DNA of 16,446 nt from the NCBI GenBank assembly GCA_021772705.1, contig JAJFLN010000483.1:1-16446 (forward strand). Direction: 5' to 3'. Below are positions 1-8,184 of this stretch, in pieces (the first letter of the stretch is position 1; the number at the start of each line of letters is the position of its first letter). A program made the position numbers and the translations under genes. The DNA comes from Candidatus Cloacimonadota bacterium. GTDB taxonomy: Bacteria > Muiribacteriota > UBA6191 > JACPRK01. The notes below the pieces were generated by a model. That model ran no database searches and was not told the DNA's origin. It saw only the letters and a program-made list of their open reading frames with translations.

Positions 1-1
1 C

Positions 2-166
2 CTGGACCCCGATGAACAGGTCAAGCTTTCGTATGTCATTCAAGTGTTCAGCACTCTCAGTCCCACCAGTCCAATTGGGGGTTTGGGGGAGCTGGCTCCC
101 CAACAGGGTGTGGGGCAGAGCCCCACTACAACAAAATCCGTCTTATCTCAGCGGTATTGCCCCTAG
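2..166 (+). CDS. Possible 3' end of an unidentified gene (partial)
   Basis: An open frame enters from the window edge and stops at TAG 164-166, giving 54 residues starting LDPDEQVKLSYVIQVFSTL. The first 19 residues look protein-like, with helix-type composition. The rest is shaped by two GC-rich hairpins and may simply be read-through of a non-coding end. I do not recognise the family. A distant resemblance to the helical start of Xre/MbcA-type antitoxin toxin-binding domains is only a guess. It would be convergent with the large lipoprotein gene. Confidence is low because only a fragment is visible. Confidence 0.25.
   Translation: MDPDEQVKLSYVIQVFSTLSPTSPIGGLGELAPQQGVGQSPTTTKSVLSQRYCP
86..126. 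terminator. Tandem GC-rich hairpins, possible bidirectional terminator
   Basis: Two perfect 7-bp hairpins lie side by side: GGGGAGC-TG-GCTCCCC (86-101) and GTGGGGC-AGA-GCCCCAC (110-126). They sit between a possible plus-strand gene end and the 3' end of the minus-strand lipoprotein gene, where a shared terminator would be expected. There is no clear U-tract, so a dispersed palindromic repeat is an equally good reading. Confidence 0.35.
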
Positions 167-214
167 CACCCCCTTCGTCGTTCATACCAGACCCGGCATC
201 GCGAGCCAGAACAG

Positions 215-3200
215 TTACCTGATACGCCGTCCTCGGAACACCATCACCTGCTCTTTTTCAGAGTCGATGACACAGACATCCTGGACTTGATCTCCCGTCA
301 CGTCGCCGATGACAACCTGCGCCGACGACAGGTTTCCGGTCACTCTGAGCGGAAGATCGAAAGTACCATCTCCAAGTCCTGGAAGAATGACTAGCTGTCC
401 GTCTCTAGCAGTGTCAGGGTCGGCAGCTCTGACCGGAATGACCAGATCCGGGCTGCCTCCCGCCCCCAGATCGGCCACGACAGGATTGCCGGCCAGGGCA
501 TCGCTGAAGACAGTGACAAAGGGTGCGAAAGTGCCGGCTCCAGTGGCCAGCCCAACCACGATCTCCGTGCCTTCCCGGGCGATCAGATCTAGCTTGCCAT
601 CACCATTCAGATCGGCAGAGATTACTGTCTCGAACTCAGCGGTCAAGGTCCTGACGGTCTGAACAACGCTGGGTCTACCCAGGGCGAGGTTACCCGTCCC
701 ATCGCCCTCGTACACGCGGATCTCCCGGAAACCGCTCACAGGGTTGCGAACCAGCGCAGCCAGGTCGAGATTCCCATCTCCAGTCAGTTCAGCCAGGAGC
801 GGACGCTGCAAGATCTGCAGAGGGGAACTGGTGACCACCGGGCCCTGTTCCGAGAAGGTGCCGTCTCCATTGGAAATCTGAATGTAGGTCGTGGCAAAGA
901 CCCCAAACCGTGCGTTGTTCAGCCCGCTCGACGCAACGATATCGTCCCATCCGTCGCTGTTCAGGTCTCCCACCGTATGGCTGACGAGTACCTGAGGTAT
1001 GTCGGGCGCGGGAAACAGAGTCAGACTTCCCTTGCCGTCTCCAAGCAGAGGTACCACGACAGGACGGAGGAGCGGTGAACCCTGAGTGCCCAATCCTGGA
1101 CTGACCTTAACGCTCAGATCCTTGTTGCCATCGCCGTTGAAGTCCCCGGATCGAAGAAGTTTCACGGACCCGGCGGGCAGCGATCCGGGTTGACCTATGT
1201 CCTCGACAGTCACGACCATCGGGCTCCCGAAAGCCCCGGTTTCGTTCGCCAGGTACACGGCCAGGTTCGTTGTCGCACTCTGATGGGCCACTGCCAGATC
1301 GTCACGGCCGTCGTTGTTCAGATCAACCGCCAGCAAATCATTTGCGGGTGCCAGCAGGTCGATCACGGAAGGTATGGGGTCAATCTCGAGCTCATGACCC
1401 ACCTCGAGAGTCAGCTGCCGAGTTGTCGTCGACATCCGTGCGTCGGAAACCTGGACCACGATCACAGCAGTGGTGGTCTGAACGGCCGTTCCGCTCAGGC
1501 GCCCCGCCGCCGACAGACCGATGCCTGTTGGCAGAACTCCGGCAGTCACGGAGTATGTGTATGGCCGCTGTCCCCCTACGACAGACAGGCTGCTGAGGTA
1601 GGGAATCCCAACAGATGCAGCGGTCAATTCACGAGTTACCAGTGATATCGGCTCCGAGGACTGGTTCACCTCTCGAACGAGCAAGGGCACGCTGAACGCC
1701 GTGCTCGTCCCGGTCGAGTCCGACACGCTCGCCTCAAGGGCGAACAGCCCCGGTGCTGAGGGAGCCCCAGAGAGCTTGCCAGAAGCCGAAAGGGTGAGGG
1801 ATGGAACCGGTTTCACCAGAGAACCGGGGCCGAAACTATAGGACGGCTGACCTCCCCTTGCCTCGAACTGGTGCGCCACCGAAACTCCCACCACCGCTTC
1901 GGGCAGAGGTTTTCGAACGAGACCGATGCTCACCGGAGCGGATGCCAGATGAAGACGTGCGACACTGCTCCTGGACGGGAAGAGACCCCCAAGACCGAGG
2001 ACCTGCGACCCGTCGGGCGACACCGCCGTGCGATTACGGGACTGACTGACCGTGCCGCCGAATCCCTCGACGATCCTGACGTCGAGGGACGAGGTATCGA
2101 CGAGAAACACAGACTTGCCCGCACCGGGGAAGACAATCGCCGTCCGGCCATCGGGAGTGATGTCGACGAGCGCGGCGAGTCCGCCCAAGGGGAGGCTGAT
2201 CCGCCGAACGCGCTGGTCTACCACATCCACGATAGCCAGTTCGTTGCTGCCTGCCGATGGAACTGCGGCGACCTTGCCGTCTAGGCTCAAGGCAAATCTC
2301 TCGGCCCGTTGACCCACGAGCAGAGACTCAACGATTCCCGTTCGCAGGTTAAGCAAGAACAGATGGCTGCCCGATCTGGCGCTCAACATGACCTCTTCTC
2401 CCCCCGGAAGCACTCTCGCAAACACAGCTCCGGTTGGCAACACGAAAGTGATCCTGTTGCCTGTAGCCAAATCGATCACCACGGCGAGGTTACTCTCCCT
2501 CTCGCCGGCAACGACGATTCGCCGTGAGTCGGGTAGCATGGCCAGGGACCGGCCGTCACCCACGTCGGCAATGCTGAACGACTTCGTGGTCAGACTCGAC
2601 AGATCGAGACTGACCACCTTGTTTGACGATCGCGAAACCGCCATCCTGCCGTCGGGGGTGAACTCCACCGCCTGAGTGCGAACACCCGTCTCGACAGTCT
2701 TGATCGCCTTCAGGGTTGTCAGATCTATGAGATGCATCTGCCCCTGAGTGTTGGAGATTTCGCCCACGAGGGCGAAACGACCGTCAAATGACACATCCAC
2801 CGCGAATGGCAGTTTTCCAAAGACTAGCGGCGGCGGCAACGGCGCGCTGCGTGTAGCGCCCGTTTCCAGATCAACGACCGTGATCGACTCCGTGAAGAAA
2901 CCATTGATAACCACGGCGTTCTTGCCATCCGGCGTGATAACCACTTCAGCGGCAATGGGATCCACCGTCGTCAGCACGAAGGACGTTGCAGCTGACACCG
3001 CGTCCCGCTGGACTGGCCCCGAGAAGTCGCCCCCCGGCTCCGACTGCTGTGCATTGCCCGGCGGCCACATCAGCAACCCCGGCTTCGCCGCCACGATCGG
3101 GTTGGCCACGAAGAGATTGACGAAGAACACCTGCTCTCGCGCCTTGCCGTCCCGGGCCCGGATGGCCAGCAACAAGGCATTCGATCCGGAGCTCGTCGTC

Positions 3201-5050
3201 GGCGTTCCGGCCAGCATTCCCGTGCTCGACAAAGTAATGCCCGGAATGCCGCCCAGGACATCGGCTGGCCGGCCGTCGTTGCGGACCTGTGTGACCTGCA
3301 CCAGGTCATAGGCGAAAGGCGCCACGCCTCGAGACTCGATCTGAAAGCTGTAGGGCTGTCCCACGATGGCGTCGATGAGGCGGTTGGGGGCCAGCACCTG
3401 GAACGGCTCGATGGCGATCGGGAACGGGCGCGTGTCGACGGCTCCTGCAGAGTCCTTCACGCTGATACTCACCACCGTATTGACCTTCTCCAGAGGAATT
3501 CCGAAGATCATGCCGGCTGCGGACAGGGAAAGCCCCCCTGGCAGCGACGACCCGGACGCAAGAGACCAGGTGAAGGGTCCCGTCCCACCGAAGGAGGTCA
3601 TCTGGACTTCGTAGGCCGTACCGGCGAAGCCCCGGGGCAGACCGGAGGACATGGCGATCGTCAAGGCCACGGGAATGCCCTCCGAGTCGAGCCGGCCCAG
3701 CAGGTTCAGGGCCAGGCGGCGCGCATCCCTGACGGGTTCGGGCCCATCGCCGACAGCCTTTCTCAGGGACGCCTCCAGGTTCGCGATCAGACGGTTGTCG
3801 ACTACATCCTGTTTCCCCGCCTCGCTTCCAAACACGGCGAAGAGGATCTCGCCGATGCGCTGGTGAGCACGCTGAGCGAATGGCGACCCCGGAAAATCGG
3901 ACACCACTGCCTGATACTCGCCGATGGCCCCATCCGGGTCCTGATTGTTGCGACGCACTTCTCCCAGCTGAAACCGGGCCAGGTCACCCACCGGAACCGG
4001 CAAGCCTCGGGCGACCAGAGCCTCGAGGCACTTCGTGGCTTCCGGCAGATCCTTGTCGACGAGGGCCAGGGTGAGACAGCGGCCCAGTTCGGCGCGAGCC
4101 GCCAGATCCGCGTCGGTGTTTTCCTGGCTTTCGAGGCTGCGGCGCACGACGATGACAAGCTCGGCCAGGCTGATGAAGCCCACCGGCGGACCGCTGAACC
4201 CGCCAACCTGGGGCCGAGCCGCCTCGGATCCCAGGGGGGACGACGCCGTGCCCAGAGCGCCTGCCTTGATGAAAGCGTCAATGGCGCCCTTCGAGTTGCT
4301 CTCCTGAACGAAGGCCAGGCCGGTCTGAATCCAGGCGCTGTCGATCTCGATCGGGTTCTGCGATCCGGTGATCACCTTTGCAAACTCCGTCCGGGCCTCC
4401 GGGAACCGCTGAGCCCGGAACAGAGCGTCGCCAAGCTCCTTGCGGGCCTCCAGGCGGCGATCGGCGGGCAACACCGTGTCATCAGCAGCGTCCCGGAACG
4501 CCTCGATGGCCCTCAAGTTTGCCAGAAACTCTCCCGCCGCCGTGGGATCGATAAACCCCTGGGTCCCTCCGTCGACACTGTTGAACTGCGCCACGTAGGC
4601 CCTGCCCAGGGCGAGCTTCGCGTCGGGAAGCCGGTCACCGCCAGCGGCGATCGCCTGACTGAAGGCTTCCATGGACCTCTGAAAATCGTTCTTCGCGAGA
4701 AATACGCCCCCGATGCCCATGTAGGCATCGTCGACGAAGGCGCTCGACGGAAACTCCGCCACCAGCCGCCGATACAGCACGAGGGCCTCATCCAGTTCAC
4801 CCCGGGCACGATCAACGTCGCCGAACTGGAGCAGGTCGCGTGCCGACAGGAGACCGTTGGTCGTGACTCCCGTGGAAACCACTGTGCCTGCCCCACCACC
4901 GCCGCACCCGGCGATGGCGGACAGTAGAACCACGGCCAGCACCCCGAGGAGTGGGCGACCGAGCCCAAGACTGACGCCTTCCCCGCTTCTGATCAGCTGA
5001 ATCGCCCTCCCTGGCTCATGGCAACAGAAAACGTCTTCCACCTGCTCCAT
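215..5050 (-). CDS. Very large lipoprotein: TPR, Ig-like, beta-propeller and FG-GAP domains
   Basis: This gene encodes about 1611 residues, probably exported and lipid-anchored. A hydrophobic stretch (LLGVLAVVLLSAIAGC) ends in a lipobox with Cys at about residue 49, followed by a Gly-rich linker. TPR-type helical repeats fill about 60-440. Two Ig-like putative-Ig (He_PIG type) domains cover about 465-550 and 558-650, with the typical 'GLSLSAAGMIFGIP' and 'GITLSSTGMLAGTP' ends. A YVTN/WD-like propeller covers about 690-1040, with repeated 'PDGR' and 'VVDL' segments. Two more Ig-like domains follow to about 1225. From about 1240 there are at least six FG-GAP/dockerin-like calcium loops (DLNNDGRDDL, DFNGDGNKDL, DLNSDGWDDI, DLNGDGKLDL). 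ATG 5050 or the adjacent GTG 5053 can start it; both leave an unusually long n-region and a weak GGGTGG ribosome site. It is probably a surface scaffold or adhesion protein; its substrate is unknown. No partner gene is adjacent. Confidence 0.9.
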   Translation of the reverse strand: MEQVEDVFCCHEPGRAIQLIRSGEGVSLGLGRPLLGVLAVVLLSAIAGCGGGGAGTVVSTGVTTNGLLSARDLLQFGDVDRARGELDEALVLYRRLVAEFPSSAFVDDAYMGIGGVFLAKNDFQRSMEAFSQAIAAGGDRLPDAKLALGRAYVAQFNSVDGGTQGFIDPTAAGEFLANLRAIEAFRDAADDTVLPADRRLEARKELGDALFRAQRFPEARTEFAKVITGSQNPIEIDSAWIQTGLAFVQESNSKGAIDAFIKAGALGTASSPLGSEAARPQVGGFSGPPVGFISLAELVIVVRRSLESQENTDADLAARAELGRCLTLALVDKDLPEATKCLEALVARGLPVPVGDLARFQLGEVRRNNQDPDGAIGEYQAVVSDFPGSPFAQRAHQRIGEILFAVFGSEAGKQDVVDNRLIANLEASLRKAVGDGPEPVRDARRLALNLLGRLDSEGIPVALTIAMSSGLPRGFAGTAYEVQMTSFGGTGPFTWSLASGSSLPGGLSLSAAGMIFGIPLEKVNTVVSISVKDSAGAVDTRPFPIAIEPFQVLAPNRLIDAIVGQPYSFQIESRGVAPFAYDLVQVTQVRNDGRPADVLGGIPGITLSSTGMLAGTPTTSSGSNALLLAIRARDGKAREQVFFVNLFVANPIVAAKPGLLMWPPGNAQQSEPGGDFSGPVQRDAVSAATSFVLTTVDPIAAEVVITPDGKNAVVINGFFTESITVVDLETGATRSAPLPPPLVFGKLPFAVDVSFDGRFALVGEISNTQGQMHLIDLTTLKAIKTVETGVRTQAVEFTPDGRMAVSRSSNKVVSLDLSSLTTKSFSIADVGDGRSLAMLPDSRRIVVAGERESNLAVVIDLATGNRITFVLPTGAVFARVLPGGEEVMLSARSGSHLFLLNLRTGIVESLLVGQRAERFALSLDGKVAAVPSAGSNELAIVDVVDQRVRRISLPLGGLAALVDITPDGRTAIVFPGAGKSVFLVDTSSLDVRIVEGFGGTVSQSRNRTAVSPDGSQVLGLGGLFPSRSSVARLHLASAPVSIGLVRKPLPEAVVGVSVAHQFEARGGQPSYSFGPGSLVKPVPSLTLSASGKLSGAPSAPGLFALEASVSDSTGTSTAFSVPLLVREVNQSSEPISLVTRELTAASVGIPYLSSLSVVGGQRPYTYSVTAGVLPTGIGLSAAGRLSGTAVQTTTAVIVVQVSDARMSTTTRQLTLEVGHELEIDPIPSVIDLLAPANDLLAVDLNNDGRDDLAVAHQSATTNLAVYLANETGAFGSPMVVTVEDIGQPGSLPAGSVKLLRSGDFNGDGNKDLSVKVSPGLGTQGSPLLRPVVVPLLGDGKGSLTLFPAPDIPQVLVSHTVGDLNSDGWDDIVASSGLNNARFGVFATTYIQISNGDGTFSEQGPVVTSSPLQILQRPLLAELTGDGNLDLAALVRNPVSGFREIRVYEGDGTGNLALGRPSVVQTVRTLTAEFETVISADLNGDGKLDLIAREGTEIVVGLATGAGTFAPFVTVFSDALAGNPVVADLGAGGSPDLVIPVRAADPDTARDGQLVILPGLGDGTFDLPLRVTGNLSSAQVVIGDVTGDQVQDVCVIDSEKEQVMVFRGRRIR

Positions 5051-5178
5051 CACTGCCCACCCGGTCGCTCATCAGCTTCCGCTGCCGGGGCCACCCCTGC
5101 TATTTCTATCGCCTCCCGGGAGCAGCTCACACTCCGGCTCAGTCTGACCGAACCAGACCGAAGCTGTCAAGGAGCGGC

Positions 5179-5186
5179 TCGGCTCA
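5179..5186. repeat. 8-bp direct repeat, left (putative target-site duplication)
   Basis: TCGGCTCA here and at 5366-5373 exactly flank the 179-bp palindromic element. The same octamer is absent beside the second copy of the element near lexA, so it is not part of the element. This is the expected signature of a transposition target duplication. Confidence 0.6.
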
Positions 5187-5365
5187 GGGGTGCATGTCAC
5201 CCAGGGGGTCCCCTCCTCCGTTCGCCCCACTATGGATGCCCGCATCCTGGACGACTGAATGGCCGAGTTTTCCCGATCCGTTCGTCATACTATGGATGCC
5301 CGCATCCATAGTGGGGCGAACGGATCCGGAATAGGCCAGGGGACCCCCTACGGGACATGCACCCC
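5187..5365. repeat. Long palindromic MITE-like element, copy 1
   Basis: The outer arms are perfect inverted repeats: GGGGTGCATGTC at 5187-5198 with GACATGCACCCC at 5354-5365, and AGGGGGTCCCCT at 5203-5214 with its complement at 5338-5349. An inner 23-bp perfect inverted repeat pairs 5217-5239 with 5302-5324. A further 10-bp stem with a CC loop lies at 5290-5311. Apparent open frames through the element are by-products of the palindrome. It is larger than the lexA-side copy because of an extra internal segment at about 5247-5290. No transposase is encoded, so a non-autonomous element is inferred. Confidence 0.75.
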
Positions 5366-5373
5366 TCGGCTCA
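5366..5373. repeat. 8-bp direct repeat, right (putative target-site duplication)
   Basis: TCGGCTCA, identical to 5179-5186, immediately follows the right arm of the palindromic element. Confidence 0.6.
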
Positions 5374-5396
5374 GGGTGCATGTCCCGCAGGGGGCA
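5374..5396. repeat. Partial left arm of the same palindromic element
   Basis: GGGTGCATGTCCCGCAGGGG and the following bases match the outer arm of the 117-bp copy near lexA (GGGYGCATGTCCCGTAGGGG). No matching right arm follows. It is either a truncated older copy beside which the full copy inserted, or the product of a tandem rearrangement. Confidence 0.55.
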
Positions 5397-5452
5397 GCCA
5401 ACATTGGGGATCACGGAACTCACGGAGAACAGCGTAACTCCCCTGGTTTCTC

Positions 5453-5821
5453 CTAGAGTTCCCCACCGATCAGGTCGTCGATCTCGCCCGACCAGTGCTG
5501 GGTGACGCGGGTCATGAACTCTCGAGCTTCCTTCGTCTTCAGCCCGTGCTGCTTCACCAGTAGCTCGGTTGCCCTCTTCCGGACCGTTCTGTAAATCCGG
5601 TCGAGCTTGCGACTGACCCGGCTCGGATGGACTCCGTGAAGGTCCGCGATGTCCTTCTGCCTGGCCCCGTCCACGTGATGCAGCTTGAGGAGGGTGAGAT
5701 CCCTTGGCGACAGCGCCTGAAACGCCGCCGGCAAGACCGAGTGGATGTACCGGTCCCGCTCAGCATGGAGAACCTCTTCCTCAGGCCCCGTCAGGACCGT
5801 GGAGCCGTTGCCCCGGGACAT
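5453..5821 (-). pseudogene. Sigma-70-family factor, C-terminal fragment (region 4)
   Basis: Read from ATG 5821, about 122 residues remain. They include PAAFQALSPRDLTLLKLHHV, then DGARQKDIADLHGVHPSRVSRKLDRI, which is a sigma region 4 helix-turn-helix with a recognition helix around HPSRVSRKLD. The style resembles the Myxococcales-type sigma-70 group from memory. Region 2 (core binding, -10 recognition), expected in the preceding 100-150 residues, is missing. Upstream of 5821 the strand is occupied by an unrelated plus-strand fragment. The frame stays open to 5893, but those extra residues shadow that fragment. A GGAGG sits only 2 bases before the ATG, a poor ribosome site. A stand-alone DNA-binding protein is possible, but a truncated gene is more likely. 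Confidence 0.65.
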
Positions 5822-6095
5822 CGCCTCCGTGAAGGAGCTCTTCGCCGAATACCGGAGACGAGTGGCCGATGACTTCGAGGTCGGACTTCGCATTCCCTAC
5901 TTGGGACTGAAGGAGGCCCGTCCCACCCAGATCAACACTCTGGCAGGGGCTCCGTTCTTCTTCACCACCGAGGATGTTCGGAACGAGAACAGCCTGGGTG
6001 ACTTGACGTTCCTCGTTGCCCGGGCGTGGAACCGGCCCGGCCTGAGCCGGCGCCTGGGCTTGGAGATCGAGGCCGCTACCGCTCGCGGCTCGATC
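5822..6095 (+). pseudogene. Fragment of a probable outer-membrane barrel protein
   Basis: One plus-strand frame reads SVKELFAEYRRRVADDFEVG followed by a LRIPYLG segment and later SLGDLTFLVARAWNRPG and LGLEIEAATARGS. The 'DFEVGLRIPYLG ... GDLTFLVARAW' layout resembles membrane-strand repeats of putative phenol-degradation MetA/transporter-type barrels. That resemblance is from memory and weak. There is no start codon of its own, no ribosome site and no stop before the frame runs into the CzcA segment in a different frame. It begins exactly where the sigma fragment ends, which suggests a rearrangement junction at about 5820. It is best read as an internal gene fragment. Confidence 0.4.
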
Positions 6096-6105
6096 CCGGA
6101 TACCC

Positions 6106-6461
6106 ACCCGCACCGGCGGCCATCTGCCCCTGTCTTCGCTGGCCCGGATCGAGGAGACCGAAGGTCTGGCCACCATCAACCGTCAGTGGGGTCGCCGGGT
6201 CATCCGAGTCCAGTGCAACGTGGCCGGTCGCGACCTTGCCTCATTCGTGTCCGAAGCCCGTCGACGAGTGGAGGCGAAGGTGGAGTTGTGGGCTATGTCC
6301 TGGACTTCCTGCCCATGGCCCTGGCCACCGGTGTCGGCGCCGAGGTCCAGCGGCCCCTGGCCACGGTGGTCATTGGAGGCATCACTACCTGCACGCTTCT
6401 GACTCTCTTCGTGCTGCCGATCCTCTACGAGATGATCGGAGGACACGATACGAAACTCTGA
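6106..6461 (+). pseudogene. czcA: CzcA/CusA heavy-metal RND pump, frameshifted and internally deleted remnant
   Basis: The intact family is a trimeric inner-membrane RND pump of about 1000-1050 residues that drives metal cations through a CzcCBA tripartite complex. Two pieces remain, in different frames. Positions 6106-6290 encode IPTRTGGHLPLSSLARIEET and then VIRVQCNVAGRDLASFVSEA, from the periplasmic porter domain. Positions 6285-6461 encode GYVLDFLPMALATGVGAEVQ and PLATVVIGG ... LFVLPILYEM, the extreme C-terminal membrane helices, ending at TGA 6459-6461. A frameshift near 6285 plus loss of roughly 200 codons joins 'GYVLDF' to 'LPMALATG'. The N-terminal two thirds are absent. It cannot make a working pump. 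It ends 2 bp from the stop of the convergent metalloprotease gene. Confidence 0.8.
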
Positions 6462-6463
6462 GA

Positions 6464-8074
6464 TCACCGGGGCGCATCATTCTGGCCTGCTCGGGCCCCG
6501 TCAAGAGTATCCTGCTGCCGTGACGGGGCCAGCTCGAAGTGCTGCGATGTGAGGGCGTCCTTCGTGGCCTCGGTGACGGCGGGGAAGACCCGGCCGTGCA
6601 GATCCGGATCGCGATCCAGGAGGGCCAGGAGTTCCTTGATGTTCACGGGATGGGGAGGGGTGGAGCCGCTGCCGTAGGGATCTCGGCGCATCGCGGCGAG
6701 AATCTTGGGATAGAGGTCCCCTCCGTCCTTCTCGAAGGCTCGATCCAGCTCCAGGAGCAGATGGGCAACGACCCCCTCGGTCCTCATCAAGTCCTCGGCG
6801 GATCGCGTCTTGAGCTTGCCCCAGGTCCGCCCTCCCTCCGACACCGCTTCGGCGACTGCCGTCTCGTCTGCGCCGGATTCTCGAAGCTCCTGGGCCTTCA
6901 CGGCACCTCTGAACAGGGCACCAAGTTCCCGGCGTCCCTCCTCCGGAGTCTTCGCTTCGTCCCTGATGTTGGCGATAGCTTCCGGGTGGTTGGCCTCGAA
7001 GGCCAGAAACGACTCCCGCAGCTTTGCCGCATCCACCCTCGGGCTGCCGCGGTGAGCCATGAGCCCGGCGATACGGTCCCGGAACTCCTCCAGAACCGGT
7101 GGCCTCGAGCCCCATCGCAACCGCCTTTGCAGTGTCCGTTCCACTCCGTCCAGGGCCGCTTCGGACATGTACCGCGTGCGGGATGCGGTCCGGCGTATCC
7201 GGGCCCAGTACGCCAGCAGGAGATGACGGTAGGCCTCCCGATTGTTCTTCTGCATGAGTTCCCAGCGGTTCGGAGGAGAGGGCTCGGCTTCGCTGTCCCT
7301 GTGACGGTAGGCCGTATACTGAGCGAACCCCTCGATAAACGCCGAGATCGGATTGGTCCTCAGAACCGGCGAATGGATTCCCATGGCTTCCCGATACCCC
7401 TTCGGCTTGATGGGCGATACGGCGTGATGGATGGCGTGGCCGAGTTCGTGCTTCAGCATCGCCGCGAGGACCGGTCCCCTACGGCGAGTCAGGAGCCGCG
7501 CAGGGATGGCGATGCTCCGCACCGGCTCCTGAATGGACAGAGAGGTTCCATCGAGCATCGCTGCTCTGAACCGTCTCGGCGTCCGCTTCCGTCGGCCGGC
7601 AACAGGGACACGGAGGCTCATCTGGGCGACAGTGAACCCCGGATCGTCTGGAAGGAAGACATGAAGATCCGGCGATGCCGCCACGGCGCCATACCGGGCC
7701 AGTACACGGGTCAATCCCGGGCTGAATGCGACCTCGCTCAGGCGGCCGAGTGCGGCGGAATCAGCGGCGACCTGTTCGATCCGAAGGTCCGGCTCTCGGC
7801 CCGACACGAGGAAGAACCGCATGGCGACCCCAGCCGTCCTGGGGCCCTCGATGCCGACGTTGGAGGTTCGCAGGCGCAGGTTGCGGGCCACTTCGGCGGC
7901 CATCCTCCGGAGGTTGACGTCACGCCCCCCGTCGAGCGGATCCGAGGAGGCCCCTCCCGCTCCCGGCTCCGGCGACGGCTCTCGCGACGCTGGCTGCCCC
8001 GAGAGCAAGGAACCGGAGCCCAGGAAGATGAACACGGCCATCCACCATGGCAAGATATTCCCGAGAGAGACCAC
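6464..8074 (-). CDS. Secreted gluzincin-like zinc metalloprotease
   Basis: The gene encodes 536 residues from GTG 8074. A start at ATG 8041 (residue 12) is also possible, and neither has a clear Shine-Dalgarno. A hydrophobic N-terminus (WWMAVFIFLGSGSLLSGQPA) precedes a Pro/Ser/Gly-rich linker to about residue 50, consistent with export. The zinc motif HELGH lies at 209-213 within AAMLKHELGHAIHHAV. About 35 residues later AFIEGFAQYTAY offers Glu248 as the third ligand, the HExxH...E arrangement of gluzincins. The C-terminal 280 residues are charged, probably helical, and unassigned. I cannot name the peptidase family. It is the only apparently intact gene among efflux remnants, with CzcC debris upstream on the same strand and CzcA debris convergent. 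Substrate and regulation are unknown. Confidence 0.75.
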   Translation of the reverse strand: MVSLGNILPWWMAVFIFLGSGSLLSGQPASREPSPEPGAGGASSDPLDGGRDVNLRRMAAEVARNLRLRTSNVGIEGPRTAGVAMRFFLVSGREPDLRIEQVAADSAALGRLSEVAFSPGLTRVLARYGAVAASPDLHVFLPDDPGFTVAQMSLRVPVAGRRKRTPRRFRAAMLDGTSLSIQEPVRSIAIPARLLTRRRGPVLAAMLKHELGHAIHHAVSPIKPKGYREAMGIHSPVLRTNPISAFIEGFAQYTAYRHRDSEAEPSPPNRWELMQKNNREAYRHLLLAYWARIRRTASRTRYMSEAALDGVERTLQRRLRWGSRPPVLEEFRDRIAGLMAHRGSPRVDAAKLRESFLAFEANHPEAIANIRDEAKTPEEGRRELGALFRGAVKAQELRESGADETAVAEAVSEGGRTWGKLKTRSAEDLMRTEGVVAHLLLELDRAFEKDGGDLYPKILAAMRRDPYGSGSTPPHPVNIKELLALLDRDPDLHGRVFPAVTEATKDALTSQHFELAPSRQQDTLDGARAGQNDAPR

Positions 8075-8184
8075 ATTTGGATACTACTACGGACTGGACC
8101 AAGACCGCCTGAAGACGGAGGGGGTCCAGTGTGCCGGCCAGGGTGTCCCGGAGGCTCCCGGCCGACGGTGACGGGGGAGGCCGG

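Noticed and set aside
3863..4927. 354-codon plus-strand open frame
   Set aside because: It lies wholly antisense to the TPR part of the lipoprotein gene. It is a high-GC shadow with no family-like motifs.
5179..5396. CRISPR array or integron attC site
   Set aside because: There are no regularly spaced identical repeats with unique spacers. The structure is one large nested palindrome plus a partial arm, with no integrase nearby.
5184..5423. Small open frames on both strands through the palindromic element
   Set aside because: The near-identical peptides (GGPLAxSGSVRPTMxAGIH) encoded at both element copies come from the repeated palindrome, not from a conserved gene.
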